DNA of 64,000 nt from NCBI GenBank assembly GCA_023418315.1, contig JAEZZY010000067.1:80045-144044 (forward strand), in the 5' to 3' direction. Shown piece after piece: positions 36,702-44,482 of this stretch. This DNA is from Bacteroidota bacterium. Lineage in GTDB: Bacteria; Bacteroidota; Bacteroidia; Chitinophagales; Chitinophagaceae. Below the pieces are notes generated by a model. It searched no databases, was not told where the DNA came from, and saw only the letters and a program-made list of their open reading frames with translations. Position 1 is the first letter of the stretch, and each line of letters starts with the position of its first letter. Made by a program: the position numbers and the translations under genes.

Positions 36702-37421
36702 TTACCAGCCGCTTGCGAGTATATCGGCAATGTGGAGGGTTTTTATAGGATAATTATGTTGGTCAATATAGCCTTGCAAATGCATCAGGCAACTCACGTC
36801 CGTTGAGATCATATATTCCGCACCGGTTTCCAAAGCGCTGCTCACTTTTGTTTGTGCCATGCCTATGGAAATCGGTTCATATTTCACGGCAAACGTACCG
36901 CCAAAGCCACAGCAGGTTTCACATTCTTTCATCTCTATCAGCTCCAGTCCCGATACCTTATCCAGCAAGGCTCTGGGCCCTTTTTTAATCTTGCATTCCC
37001 TCAGCGCGCCGCAGGCATCATGGTAGGTTGCCTTTCCTTTGAAGGTAGCGCCAAGGTCTTCTACATGGAGCACTTCCGTCAGAAATTCGGTAAACTCATA
37101 CATGCGTTTGGTGAGTTTGTTGCAAGCAATATGTTCGCCGGTATTTTCAAAAAGCCGTTCGTAATAATTGCGAGCAAAACCCGTACAAGAGCCACTGGGC
37201 GCTACGATATAGTCTTCTCCTTCAAAGTCTTTGATGAATTTTTTGGCTACGGGTCTTGTTTCTTCCCAGTATCCGGCATTGAAAGCAGGTTGCCCGCAGC
37301 AGGTTTGTTTGGGATTATATGACACGGTACATCCCAGCTTTTTCAGCACTTTCACCATATTCATAGCTGTTTCCGGATAAAGCTGATCTACAAAGCAGGG
37401 AATAAAAAGTTGTACGTTCAT
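36702..37421 (-). CDS. CCG-domain (Fe-S) protein, LutA/GlpC-like
   Basis: This 239-residue protein has two cysteine-rich CCG domains (CCGQP with a later SCTG; CCGFGG with a later SCLMH), the hallmark of LutA/YkgE and heterodisulfide-reductase-type subunits that bind non-cubane iron-sulfur clusters. The usual LutA job is L-lactate oxidation together with LutB and LutC, but neither partner is in the window. The start at 37421 (MNVQLFIPCF) matches LutA N termini; the longer frame adds 36 residues that overlap ribH. It is probably cotranscribed with pyk. Confidence 0.85.
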   Translation of the reverse strand: MNVQLFIPCFVDQLYPETAMNMVKVLKKLGCTVSYNPKQTCCGQPAFNAGYWEETRPVAKKFIKDFEGEDYIVAPSGSCTGFARNYYERLFENTGEHIACNKLTKRMYEFTEFLTEVLHVEDLGATFKGKATYHDACGALRECKIKKGPRALLDKVSGLELIEMKECETCCGFGGTFAVKYEPISIGMAQTKVSSALETGAEYMISTDVSCLMHLQGYIDQHNYPIKTLHIADILASGW

Positions 37422-37495
37422 TTTTGCAAGAGTTAAAAAATATGTGTATTGAGGTGTTGCTTTTTTTATAGCAACCATCATCGCCGGGCTGTTTC

Positions 37496-38017
37496 TTATT
37501 CTTCCCCACGGGCGTTTAGTTTTCGGCAAAGTTCTATCATTTTCAATGCCGTTATAGCCGCTTCTTCTCCTTTATGTCCGTGCTTTCCGCCCAGTCGTTC
37601 CCAGGCTTGTTTTTCATTATTTAAGGTAAGCACACCAAAAATGACGGGTACCGGCAACATCAGGTTCAGATGCGTGATGCCCTCCGTTACTGCTTTACAG
37701 ACATATTTGAAATGCGGCGTTCCTCCTTCTATCACTGCACCAAATGCGATAAGCGCTTCGGGTTTTTCGTTTTCATTTTTACCCTCATAGCTATACCAAA
37801 GTTGTTTGCAAGCAAAAGGCAATTCAAAACTCCCCGGCACGGCTATTTTGTCTGTAGTCGTTACGTTTAGCGCGGAAGCGATTTTTTCGTATCCGTTGAT
37901 TTGCGCGGCTACAATTTCATCGTTCCATTCTGTGAATACCAAGGCTACGCGTGCGTTTTGCAGATCTTGTAAGGAACTGAGATCGAGTAGGGAAGCGCTG
38001 TGATGGGAAAATGCCAT
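37496..38017 (-). CDS. ribH: 6,7-dimethyl-8-ribityllumazine synthase
   Basis: This 173-residue enzyme forms lumazine from 5-amino-6-ribitylaminouracil and dihydroxybutanone phosphate in riboflavin synthesis. The substrate contacts TEWND, PGSFELPFA and AFGAVIEGGTPHF, and the VIFGVLTLNNEKQA helix are clearly visible; an unusual insertion SYEGKNENEKPE lies before the GAVIEG strand. Other rib genes are elsewhere. It is upstream of the CCG-domain gene in the same direction. Confidence 0.94.
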   Translation of the reverse strand: MAFSHHSASLLDLSSLQDLQNARVALVFTEWNDEIVAAQINGYEKIASALNVTTTDKIAVPGSFELPFACKQLWYSYEGKNENEKPEALIAFGAVIEGGTPHFKYVCKAVTEGITHLNLMLPVPVIFGVLTLNNEKQAWERLGGKHGHKGEEAAITALKMIELCRKLNARGEE

Positions 38018-38291
38018 AAGATGCTGTTTCTATGCGAAGTTAATTTATGTGGAACGATTTCAGGTAATGATAAAACAGAGAAGCTGTATTTTTTGATTTT
38101 TAATACTGTGAATTTATTTTTTAAAAGAGAATATAGGTAATAGAAATGTCGACGGCAAGTTTTATTCTATTGACAAAACCGGCAAAAAAGCAGCGGCAGT
38201 TAATAAGTAATCAACCAAAAAAGGAGTAAAATGAACCTGAATAACATATAGGCGCTATTTTTTATAATTTTATTGTTTATAAAGAGTAGTT
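38018..38291. other. AT-rich spacer between ribH and the KilA-N gene
   Basis: This 274-base region has no convincing gene. It holds a short open stretch ending at a TAA near 38207 (DGKFYSIDKTGKKA) without a start, and at 38220-38251 an AGGAG sequence followed by an ATG that reads only six codons before a stop. These may be decay products of former genes flanking the KilA-N insertion. Confidence 0.4.
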
Positions 38292-39116
38292 ATGGCAAAG
38301 AATAAGAAAATAGAGGTACACGGTATTGGTATCGTTTTATACGAAGACAATAAAGAAGATTTTATTTCGCTTACGGATATTGCGAGGTTTAAAAATGCTA
38401 CGGAACCTAAAGATGTGGTTAAAAACTGGATGCGTTCCCGGGGTACGATTGAATTTTTGGGTTTGTGGGAGCGTTTGAATAACCCCGATTTTAAAGGGGT
38501 CGAATTCGCCCCCTTTTTATACGAAGCAGGAAGTAACTCTTTTACGCTTTCCCCCACCAAATGGATTGAAACGGTCAACGCTAAAGGCATCGTATCTAAA
38601 CTGGGTAAAAATGGTGGTACATTTGCCCACAAAGATATTGCCTTTGAATTTGCCTCGTGGGTTTCGGCAAGTTTTAAATTGTATCTCATCAAAGAGTTCC
38701 AGCGTTTAAAAGAGGATGAAAACAGCCGTCTGAATCTGGAATGGAATTTACAACGAACCATTTCCAAAATCAATTACCATATCCACACAGATGCCATCAA
38801 GGAAAACCTGATACCAAAGGAAATTACGAAACAACAAGCCAATTTCGTATATGCCAATGAAGCCGACTTGCTAAACGTAGCACTTTTTGGCATTACAGCC
38901 AAAGAATGGCGGGACGGCCATTCCGGTCAAAAAGGAAACATAAGAGATTACGCTACTTTGGAACAATTAGTTGTTTTGAGTAATATGGAAAGCATTAATG
39001 CCTTGTTGATACAGCAAGGATTGACCCAAGGCGAAAGGCTTATCCAACTCAACAAAGTAGCTATAATGCAAATGAAGTCGCTTATGGAGAATAGTGCAGC
39101 TAAAAAGTTGAAATAA
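38292..39116 (+). CDS. KilA-N domain protein
   Basis: This 274-residue protein begins with the KilA-N fold (about residues 15-140): SLTDIARFK, a central ELG/NPDFKG loop and WASF-type helices, here EFASWVSASFKLYLI. KilA-N domains are DNA-binding modules found mainly in phage and large-DNA-virus regulators and in mobile-element genes. The C-terminal half (LNLEWNLQRTISKINYHIHTDAIK...) is the conserved tail of stand-alone bacterial KilA-N proteins. The gene sits alone between housekeeping units, so horizontal acquisition is likely. Its function here is unknown. A terminator follows. Confidence 0.85.
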   Translation: MAKNKKIEVHGIGIVLYEDNKEDFISLTDIARFKNATEPKDVVKNWMRSRGTIEFLGLWERLNNPDFKGVEFAPFLYEAGSNSFTLSPTKWIETVNAKGIVSKLGKNGGTFAHKDIAFEFASWVSASFKLYLIKEFQRLKEDENSRLNLEWNLQRTISKINYHIHTDAIKENLIPKEITKQQANFVYANEADLLNVALFGITAKEWRDGHSGQKGNIRDYATLEQLVVLSNMESINALLIQQGLTQGERLIQLNKVAIMQMKSLMENSAAKKLK

Positions 39117-39167
39117 AAAATATCAGAAATAAAAATCAATAAGCCATTCAACCAGCTTACACAAGCA

Positions 39168-39200
39168 AGCCGCTTCAATCATTTTGAAACGGCTATTTTT
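39168..39200 (+). terminator. terminator of the KilA-N gene
   Basis: AGCCGCTTCAA (39168-39178) pairs with TTGAAACGGCT (39184-39194), one mismatch, and runs into a T-rich tract. It also separates the gene from the convergent sdhB. Confidence 0.75.
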
Positions 39201-39220
39201 TAAAAAAAGTTACTATCGTT

Positions 39221-39988
39221 TTATTCGCCTGTTCCGGAAAAAGTAGCGCCAATGTACTCTCTGTTGAGGCGGGCTATATTATCCAGGGAAATGCCTTTAG
39301 GACATTCCGCTTCGCAGGCGCCTATGTTGGTGCAGCTTCCGAAGCCTTCTTTATCCATCTGCGCGATCATGTTCGTAGCGCGGATTTTCGCTTCGGGGCG
39401 ACCTTGCGGTAATAAGGCAAGATGAGACACTTTTGCTGAAAGGAACAGCATGGCGGAGGCATTGGGACAAGCCGCCACACAAGCGCCACAGCCGATGCAA
39501 GCCGCGGCTGCAAAGCTGTCATCTGCTTTTTGTTTTTCTATAGGTAGTGAATTGGCGTCTTGCGCATTGCCGGTGTTTACGGAAATATAGCCACCTGCTT
39601 CTATGATATGGTCGAAGGCACTTCGGTCCACCACCAAGTCTTTGATGACAGGAAAGGCGTTGGCGCGCCAAGGCTCTACCACAATGGTATCGCCGTCTTT
39701 ATAGGCACGCATATGGAGTTGACAAGTAGTGGTTTCATGCCAGGGACCGTGTGCGCGACCGTTGATGTGCATACTGCACATGCCGCAGATACCCTCGCGA
39801 CAGTCATGGTCGAAGGCGATCGGTTCTTTTCCTTCTGCTATAAGTTGCTCGTTCAGCACATCAAACATTTCAAGGAAGGACATTTCCGAAGAGATGTTTT
39901 TTACCTGAAAGGTTTCAAAACCACCTTGTGCTTTTGTGTTTTTTTGACGCCAAACTTTGAGGGTCAAATTCATGTTATAATGTTCCAT
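39221..39988 (-). CDS. sdhB: succinate dehydrogenase/fumarate reductase iron-sulfur subunit
   Basis: This 255-residue subunit carries electrons from the SdhA flavin to the quinone site. The [2Fe-2S] ligands are in CREGICGMC with a later Cys in HETTTC, the [4Fe-4S] ligands in CIGCGACVAACP and the [3Fe-4S] ligands in CTNIGACEAECPKG, all intact. The ATG at 39988 is used; an ATG at 39973 is an alternative and also plausible. In the operon order sdhC-DUF1569-sdhA-S23-sdhB, it is the last gene and is separated from sdhA by the four-helix-bundle element. Confidence 0.95.
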   Translation of the reverse strand: MEHYNMNLTLKVWRQKNTKAQGGFETFQVKNISSEMSFLEMFDVLNEQLIAEGKEPIAFDHDCREGICGMCSMHINGRAHGPWHETTTCQLHMRAYKDGDTIVVEPWRANAFPVIKDLVVDRSAFDHIIEAGGYISVNTGNAQDANSLPIEKQKADDSFAAAACIGCGACVAACPNASAMLFLSAKVSHLALLPQGRPEAKIRATNMIAQMDKEGFGSCTNIGACEAECPKGISLDNIARLNREYIGATFSGTGE

Positions 39989-39992
39989 CGTA

Positions 39993-40373
39993 TCAATTTG
40001 ATGATTTGGAAATTTGATAATTTGAAGATGACTTGGATGTTGCGATAATCTTTGAAAGAATTTTTTGAATTGAATGAACTCGTGTTAATAACTCACCGCA
40101 ATTTGGATAACTTTCAGATTGTTCGCACAACATCAGCCAATATTCTGTTTCATCAGTTTCTTTTGCTGCAATTTTAAGTTTATGTATAAAATCATTTTTA
40201 CTTTCTGCATTTTGAGCTTCCCGTACATTTGCCCCTATAGATGTGCCGGACTTGAATAATTGATTGGCTAAAGTGAATTTTCGATGACCTTCCAGTTGCT
40301 CAATAAATTTTATGATATCCAAAGAAAATTGAAAGGTTAAATCAACTATTAAATTCTCTTTATCACTTCTCAT
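39993..40373 (-). CDS. four-helix-bundle protein, 23S rRNA-intervening-sequence (S23) family
   Basis: This protein of about 126 residues matches the four-helix-bundle S23/IVS family: an N-terminal helix DLTFQFSLDII, the signature SIGANVREAQNAESKNDFIH near residue 50 and KLKIAAKETDETEYWL following. Members occur within 23S rRNA intervening sequences of some bacteria and scattered elsewhere; a relative is the Avd protein of diversity-generating retroelements. Its biochemical role is unclear. The start is the ATG at 40373; a TTG three codons earlier is less likely. The last codons (NYQISKSSN) overlap a repeat arm that inversely matches another beside the sdhA stop, so gene and repeats form one element. 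It probably shares the sdh transcript. Confidence 0.85.
   Translation of the reverse strand: MRSDKENLIVDLTFQFSLDIIKFIEQLEGHRKFTLANQLFKSGTSIGANVREAQNAESKNDFIHKLKIAAKETDETEYWLMLCEQSESYPNCGELLTRVHSIQKILSKIIATSKSSSNYQISKSSN
40000..40029 (+). repeat. inverted repeat, sdhB-side arm of the S23 element
   Basis: This 30-base AT-rich arm (GATGATTTGGAAATTTGATA onward) matches the minus strand of 40407-40436 at 25 of 30 positions, forming an imperfect inverted repeat around the four-helix-bundle gene. It encodes the protein's last residues on the minus strand. Confidence 0.75.
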
Positions 40374-40380
40374 GCAATTC

Positions 40381-40437
40381 AAATTTTCAAATCTTCAAAT
40401 CACCAAATCTTCAAATCTTCAAATCACCAAATCTTCA
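40381..40437 (-). repeat. tandem and inverted repeats at the sdhA side of the S23 element
   Basis: Two perfect 22-base direct copies lie at 40392-40413 and 40416-40437 (period 24), made of AAATCTTC and AAATCACC units. The segment 40407-40436 is the partner of the inverted arm at 40000-40029. The array begins next to the sdhA stop codon (40440-40442) and ends just upstream of the S23 start codon. Confidence 0.85.
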
Positions 40438-40439
40438 CA

Positions 40440-42416
40440 TCACTTATAACTCCGCTGTGTCGGATGTACTACTTCATAATCCAGTGCTTCTTTATGCAAC
40501 TCATAATTACTCTCGCCTTTATATTCCCAAGCCGAAACGTACATATAGCCATCATCCTGCCTTAATGCTTCGCCTTCTTCCGTTTGGTATTCCTCGCGGA
40601 AGTGTCCGCCGCAGCTTTCATTCCTGTTCAGCGCATCCATGCACATTAGCTCACCCAGCTCCATAAAGTCTGCTACGCGATTGGCTTTATCCAGTTCGGG
40701 GTTGTATTCATTGATTTCACCCGGTATGCGTACATTGTTCCAAAACTCTTTACGCAATGCTTTTATTTCTTCAATCGCTTCTTTCAAGCCCTGCGCATTA
40801 CGTGCCATGCCGCATTTATCCCACATGATTTTTCCGAGGCGTTTGTGGAAGCTTTCTACGCTTTCCGTTCCTTTGATGTTCATCAGTTTTTCGATGCGGG
40901 AACGAACTTCGTTTTCCGCTTCTACAAATGCAGGATGATCGGTAGGAATGGCTTTGGTACGAATATCATTTGCCAGATTATTGCCTAAGGTATAGGGAAT
41001 TACAAAATAGCCGTCTGCCAGGCCCTGCATCAGCGCCGATGCTCCTAGGCGGTTGGCACCGTGATCGCTAAAGTTGGCTTCGCCCAGGGCATATAAGCCG
41101 GGCACGGAAGTCTGCAATTCATAATCCACCCAAAGTCCGCCCATTGTATAATGCACGGCAGGATAGATGCGCATCGGCACTTCATAGGGATTTTCGCCGG
41201 TGATCTTGGCATACATGTCAAACAAGTTGCCGTATTTTTCTTTCACCACATCTTTACCCATAGCAATGATCTGCTCCCGAGTAGGATTTTCCAGTTGTTG
41301 TTTATTGGCTTCCACTTTGCCGTATCGTTCTATGGCAGAGGCAAAATCCAGATACACCGCTTGTTTGCTGGAGCCTACGCCATAGCCGGCATCACAACGT
41401 TCTTTAGCCGCACGGCTCGCTACATCACGAGGCACGAGGTTTCCAAAAGCAGGGTATCTTCTTTCGAGGTAATAATCTCTTTCTTCTTCGGGAATTTCGG
41501 AAGCTTTGCGGGTATCATTTTGTTTTTTAGGCACCCAGATGCGTCCGTCATTCCGTAAACTTTCCGACATCAGCGTCAGTTTTGACTGATGGTCGCCACT
41601 CACGGGAATGCAAGTAGGGTGGATTTGGGTATAACAAGGATTACCAAAAAACGCTCCTTTTTTATGGGCTTTCCAGGCAGCGGTTACGTTGCTGCCCATC
41701 GCATTGGTAGAAAGATAAAACACATTGCCATAGCCGCCGCTGCACAGCAACACAGCATGTCCGAAGTGGCGTTCCAATTCCCCGGTTACCAGATCGCGTA
41801 CGATTACTCCACGACATTTACCGTCGATAATCACGACATCCAGCATTTCATGGCGGGAATATTGTTTTACATTACCTAAGGCTACTTGGCGTTCCAATGC
41901 CTGATAAGCGCCTATCAAAAGCTGTTGACCGGTTTGCCCTGCGGCATAAAAAGTACGCTGCACCTGCACGCCACCAAACGAAGGGTTGCTGAGCAATCCG
42001 CCATATTCCCGTGCAAAGGGTACACCCTGTGCCACACATTGGTCGATGATGTTGGCACTTACTTCTGCCAGACGATGCACATTGGCTTCGCGGGAGCGGT
42101 AATCGCCGCCTTTGATGGTGTCGTAAAACAAACGATAAGTGCTGTCGCCATCGTTTTGATAATTTTTAGCCGCATTGATACCGCCCTGAGCGGCTATAGA
42201 GTGTGCCCGGCGCGGACTATCCTGAAAGCAAAACGTTTTTACTTTATAGCCCATCTCGCCCAGCGATGCCGCGGCAGATGCGCCCGCCAAACCCGTACCT
42301 ATTACAATCACTTCGAGCTGACGCTTATTGGCGGGGTTTACCAACTTGCAAGTAGATTTATAATCCGTCCATTTTTTGGAAAGCTCTCCTTTCGGTATAT
42401 TCGAATTTAAAGGCAT
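40440..42416 (-). CDS. sdhA: succinate dehydrogenase/fumarate reductase flavoprotein subunit
   Basis: This 658-residue catalytic subunit oxidises succinate to fumarate. The FAD-binding GTGLAGASAAASLGE strand, the covalent-FAD histidine region HSIAAQGGINAAKN, the catalytic RDVASRAAKERCD and the LGASALMQGLADG segments are typical for the Bacteroidota/Epsilon type of about 640-660 residues. The stop codon (40440-40442) lies directly against the repeat array of the S23 element. The gene follows a DUF1569 gene in the same operon. Confidence 0.96.
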   Translation of the reverse strand: MPLNSNIPKGELSKKWTDYKSTCKLVNPANKRQLEVIVIGTGLAGASAAASLGEMGYKVKTFCFQDSPRRAHSIAAQGGINAAKNYQNDGDSTYRLFYDTIKGGDYRSREANVHRLAEVSANIIDQCVAQGVPFAREYGGLLSNPSFGGVQVQRTFYAAGQTGQQLLIGAYQALERQVALGNVKQYSRHEMLDVVIIDGKCRGVIVRDLVTGELERHFGHAVLLCSGGYGNVFYLSTNAMGSNVTAAWKAHKKGAFFGNPCYTQIHPTCIPVSGDHQSKLTLMSESLRNDGRIWVPKKQNDTRKASEIPEEERDYYLERRYPAFGNLVPRDVASRAAKERCDAGYGVGSSKQAVYLDFASAIERYGKVEANKQQLENPTREQIIAMGKDVVKEKYGNLFDMYAKITGENPYEVPMRIYPAVHYTMGGLWVDYELQTSVPGLYALGEANFSDHGANRLGASALMQGLADGYFVIPYTLGNNLANDIRTKAIPTDHPAFVEAENEVRSRIEKLMNIKGTESVESFHKRLGKIMWDKCGMARNAQGLKEAIEEIKALRKEFWNNVRIPGEINEYNPELDKANRVADFMELGELMCMDALNRNESCGGHFREEYQTEEGEALRQDDGYMYVSAWEYKGESNYELHKEALDYEVVHPTQRSYK

Positions 42417-42506
42417 TTTTAGTATTGTTTATGCGTTATTTGGTGTATTTATAATGCTAAATCTTTTGTTCATTTTTTGTTTCCAATCTAATCCGCTTCT
42501 TACGCC

Positions 42507-42968
42507 TCATGCTCCAAACTGTTTCAGGTGATGGTCCAGATGCCTCCATTGCAGCAAATCCCATTCTTCATGTGTCATTTTCCCGAAAAGCGGATGGCGG
42601 TCGCCTAAGTTTCCTGCATTTCCTTTTTTTGCAAACGCTTCTATATCTTCTATCAATAGTTTTTTTTCTTTCTCAAAATCCCGCTCATCATTGATGACAA
42701 ACCCCGGTGCCGTAGGCGAGCCTTTTTTTATTTCTTTATACAACAAGCCGTTTTTTATACGCTTGCCAAACAAAGCGCTCATCAGTTTCATCATTCCGTT
42801 CATTTTTATCAAATCCACATTCATCGCTGCTTCCAGAGGTTTTTGGCAGTGGGTAAGCATTTGCGCCACATTCATTTTCCCCCATAATCCTTGCGACTGT
42901 GGCGTGAGCCTTTCTATTCGTTCTTTGATTTCCTTTCTTCCTTGCTCTGCAAAAACTGACTGTATCAT
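42507..42968 (-). CDS. DUF1569 (DinB-superfamily-like) protein
   Basis: This 153-residue protein matches the DUF1569 family of helical DinB-like proteins. The likely metal-binding histidines are in MLTHCQKPLEAA and in QWRHLDHHLKQFG near the C terminus. Family members are mostly uncharacterised; relatives are metal-dependent or thiol-handling enzymes. The gene lies between sdhC (42 bases away) and sdhA (90 bases), in the same direction, which is unusual because sdhC and sdhA normally adjoin. Whether it has a respiratory role is unknown. Confidence 0.8.
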   Translation of the reverse strand: MIQSVFAEQGRKEIKERIERLTPQSQGLWGKMNVAQMLTHCQKPLEAAMNVDLIKMNGMMKLMSALFGKRIKNGLLYKEIKKGSPTAPGFVINDERDFEKEKKLLIEDIEAFAKKGNAGNLGDRHPLFGKMTHEEWDLLQWRHLDHHLKQFGA

Positions 42969-43010
42969 GATTTACCCTTTTGTTCTTGTTTTGCTGATAG
43001 GGATATTTTT

Positions 43011-43676
43011 TTAATTCATCCAACCCATATAGAATGCGATGGGCATCAATGCAAAAATCAACGGTACAATGATGGAAAAACCAATGCCTATGTTTCGGAT
43101 TATTTTTTTGTATTTCGGTGTTCCCATTCCCAACGTCTGGAAAGCACTATAAAACCCATGCGCCAGGTGGAATCCTAAGGAAATACAGCCGAGCACATAC
43201 AACACCACTACCCAAAGATGCTGAAAGGTATCATTCATGCGGACATAAAGATTGAGTTCTTCGCCGGTGGCAAATTGCTCGGCACGGTTGGGTATCCAGA
43301 AATGAGAAGTATGGATGATGAGGAACAGCAACACCAGCGTACCCAGCAAGCCCATAGAGCGGCTGTACCATTTGCTGGAAGCGCCCGTTTTCATGGCATA
43401 TTTGGTGGTGCGTTTACTTTTATTTTGTGCCCAAAGCATCAAGCCTTGAACGATGTGGAGGATGAAACCCACCACAAGACCGATTTCGGTAATGCGAATC
43501 ACCGGATTGCTGCCCATAAAATGCGCCGCTTCGTTGAATTTTACCCCGCTGTCAAACCAGAAGATTTGCGCGTTTACATAGCAATGGACAATCAAAAACA
43601 GGATGAGGAACAGACCTGTAAAGCTCATCACTAATTTTTTACCGACGGATGAGGTGAAGTGTTGTTTCCAGGACAT
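43011..43676 (-). CDS. sdhC: succinate dehydrogenase cytochrome b subunit
   Basis: This 221-residue protein with about five transmembrane segments belongs to the cytochrome b558 type used by Bacteroidota and Epsilonproteobacteria, anchoring SdhAB and binding heme b and quinone. Histidines expected as heme ligands are in LIVHCYVNAQ, FILHIVQGL, IIHTSHFW and LAHGFYSA. It is the first gene of the operon, with a promoter at 43721-43751, then DUF1569, sdhA, the S23 element and sdhB. Confidence 0.92.
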   Translation of the reverse strand: MSWKQHFTSSVGKKLVMSFTGLFLILFLIVHCYVNAQIFWFDSGVKFNEAAHFMGSNPVIRITEIGLVVGFILHIVQGLMLWAQNKSKRTTKYAMKTGASSKWYSRSMGLLGTLVLLFLIIHTSHFWIPNRAEQFATGEELNLYVRMNDTFQHLWVVVLYVLGCISLGFHLAHGFYSAFQTLGMGTPKYKKIIRNIGIGFSIIVPLIFALMPIAFYMGWMN

Positions 43677-43720
43677 TACGGAAATGAAAGTTAAATTGTA
43701 ACAGAAATGTAAAAACTTTG

Positions 43721-43751
43721 CAAAGATAATATTCTAAAAAGGGAAGGGCAA
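43721..43751 (-). promoter_or_regulatory. promoter of the sdh operon
   Basis: On the minus strand TTG (43751-43749), 20 bases, then TATCTTTG (43728-43721) fits the Bacteroidota consensus well. It lies 45 bases before the sdhC ATG. Confidence 0.65.
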
Positions 43752-43864
43752 GGGGTGGAAAATAAATTTTGATAAATAGTGTTTTTTCGGACTTGCTGTT
43801 TTCGATTTTCGGAAAAATAATTTCTGCATTTCGAAAAAATACAGGGTTTTGCTATGTGTGGAAA

Positions 43865-44425
43865 TTACCCGATACGGAGCATTTTGTTATCTATTACCTG
43901 AAAAAAATCTCCGGGCTGAAACGTGCGCCAGTTGTCTATTTCCATAAAATGAACGAATTGCTGAAGATGTGCTTGTTTCATTTCGCTTTCTGTGTGGGCG
44001 GGCGTGTTCAGCATCACTACCCATCCGCCTTCTTCTTTTATATCTTCATTCCATTCTTCATAATATTCCAGATCACTGTTGTGAAAATTGAGGATGTTCT
44101 CGGCAATCAAAATATATTTGGTAATCCCCTTTCCATTAAGATGGTCAATAATATCGCGTTTCAGTTGCATAATGTCGTTTTCCACCGCATCGTTCCATTC
44201 TCCTATAAATTCTATAACAGTATAGTTAAGCTCATAGTCCACAAAAAGGATTTTCAGGTACAGCGTGTGGGAGCCAAATTCATCCCATTGCGGATGGATA
44301 TAATAATTATAAACGGTGTTGGAAAATTCAAACTCGCTGTATTCCTGCCCGTAGTAGGGGGAGTTTTCATCTTCTTCGGCGGTATATAGATGCCGCCAAT
44401 TATAAAATGGTTCTATCTCGTGCAC
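43865..44425 (-). CDS. conserved Bacteroidota protein of unknown function
   Basis: This protein of about 186 residues is rich in Tyr, Trp, Asp and Glu and has no signal peptide or membrane segment. The sequence (EIEPFYNWRHLY, FIHPQWDEFG-like, LYLKILF) looks like a conserved soluble cytosolic family of Bacteroidota whose function I do not know. The best start in the frame is GTG at 44425; the codons before it (KNYSV) look coding too, so the true start may be an unusual codon nearer 44446. It is downstream of the CvfB-like gene at 57 bases, probably in one operon. Confidence 0.7.
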   Translation of the reverse strand: MHEIEPFYNWRHLYTAEEDENSPYYGQEYSEFEFSNTVYNYYIHPQWDEFGSHTLYLKILFVDYELNYTVIEFIGEWNDAVENDIMQLKRDIIDHLNGKGITKYILIAENILNFHNSDLEYYEEWNEDIKEEGGWVVMLNTPAHTESEMKQAHLQQFVHFMEIDNWRTFQPGDFFQVIDNKMLRIG

Positions 44426-44482
44426 AGAATAATTTTTTTGAATGATGGATGGATTGCGAACAGTACTGTTTTTCTCAGGTAC

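Noticed and set aside
38105..38210. Startless coding-like stretch with tail DGKFYSIDKTGKKA
   Set aside because: There is no start codon and it is too short to call a gene; mentioned only as a possible relic.
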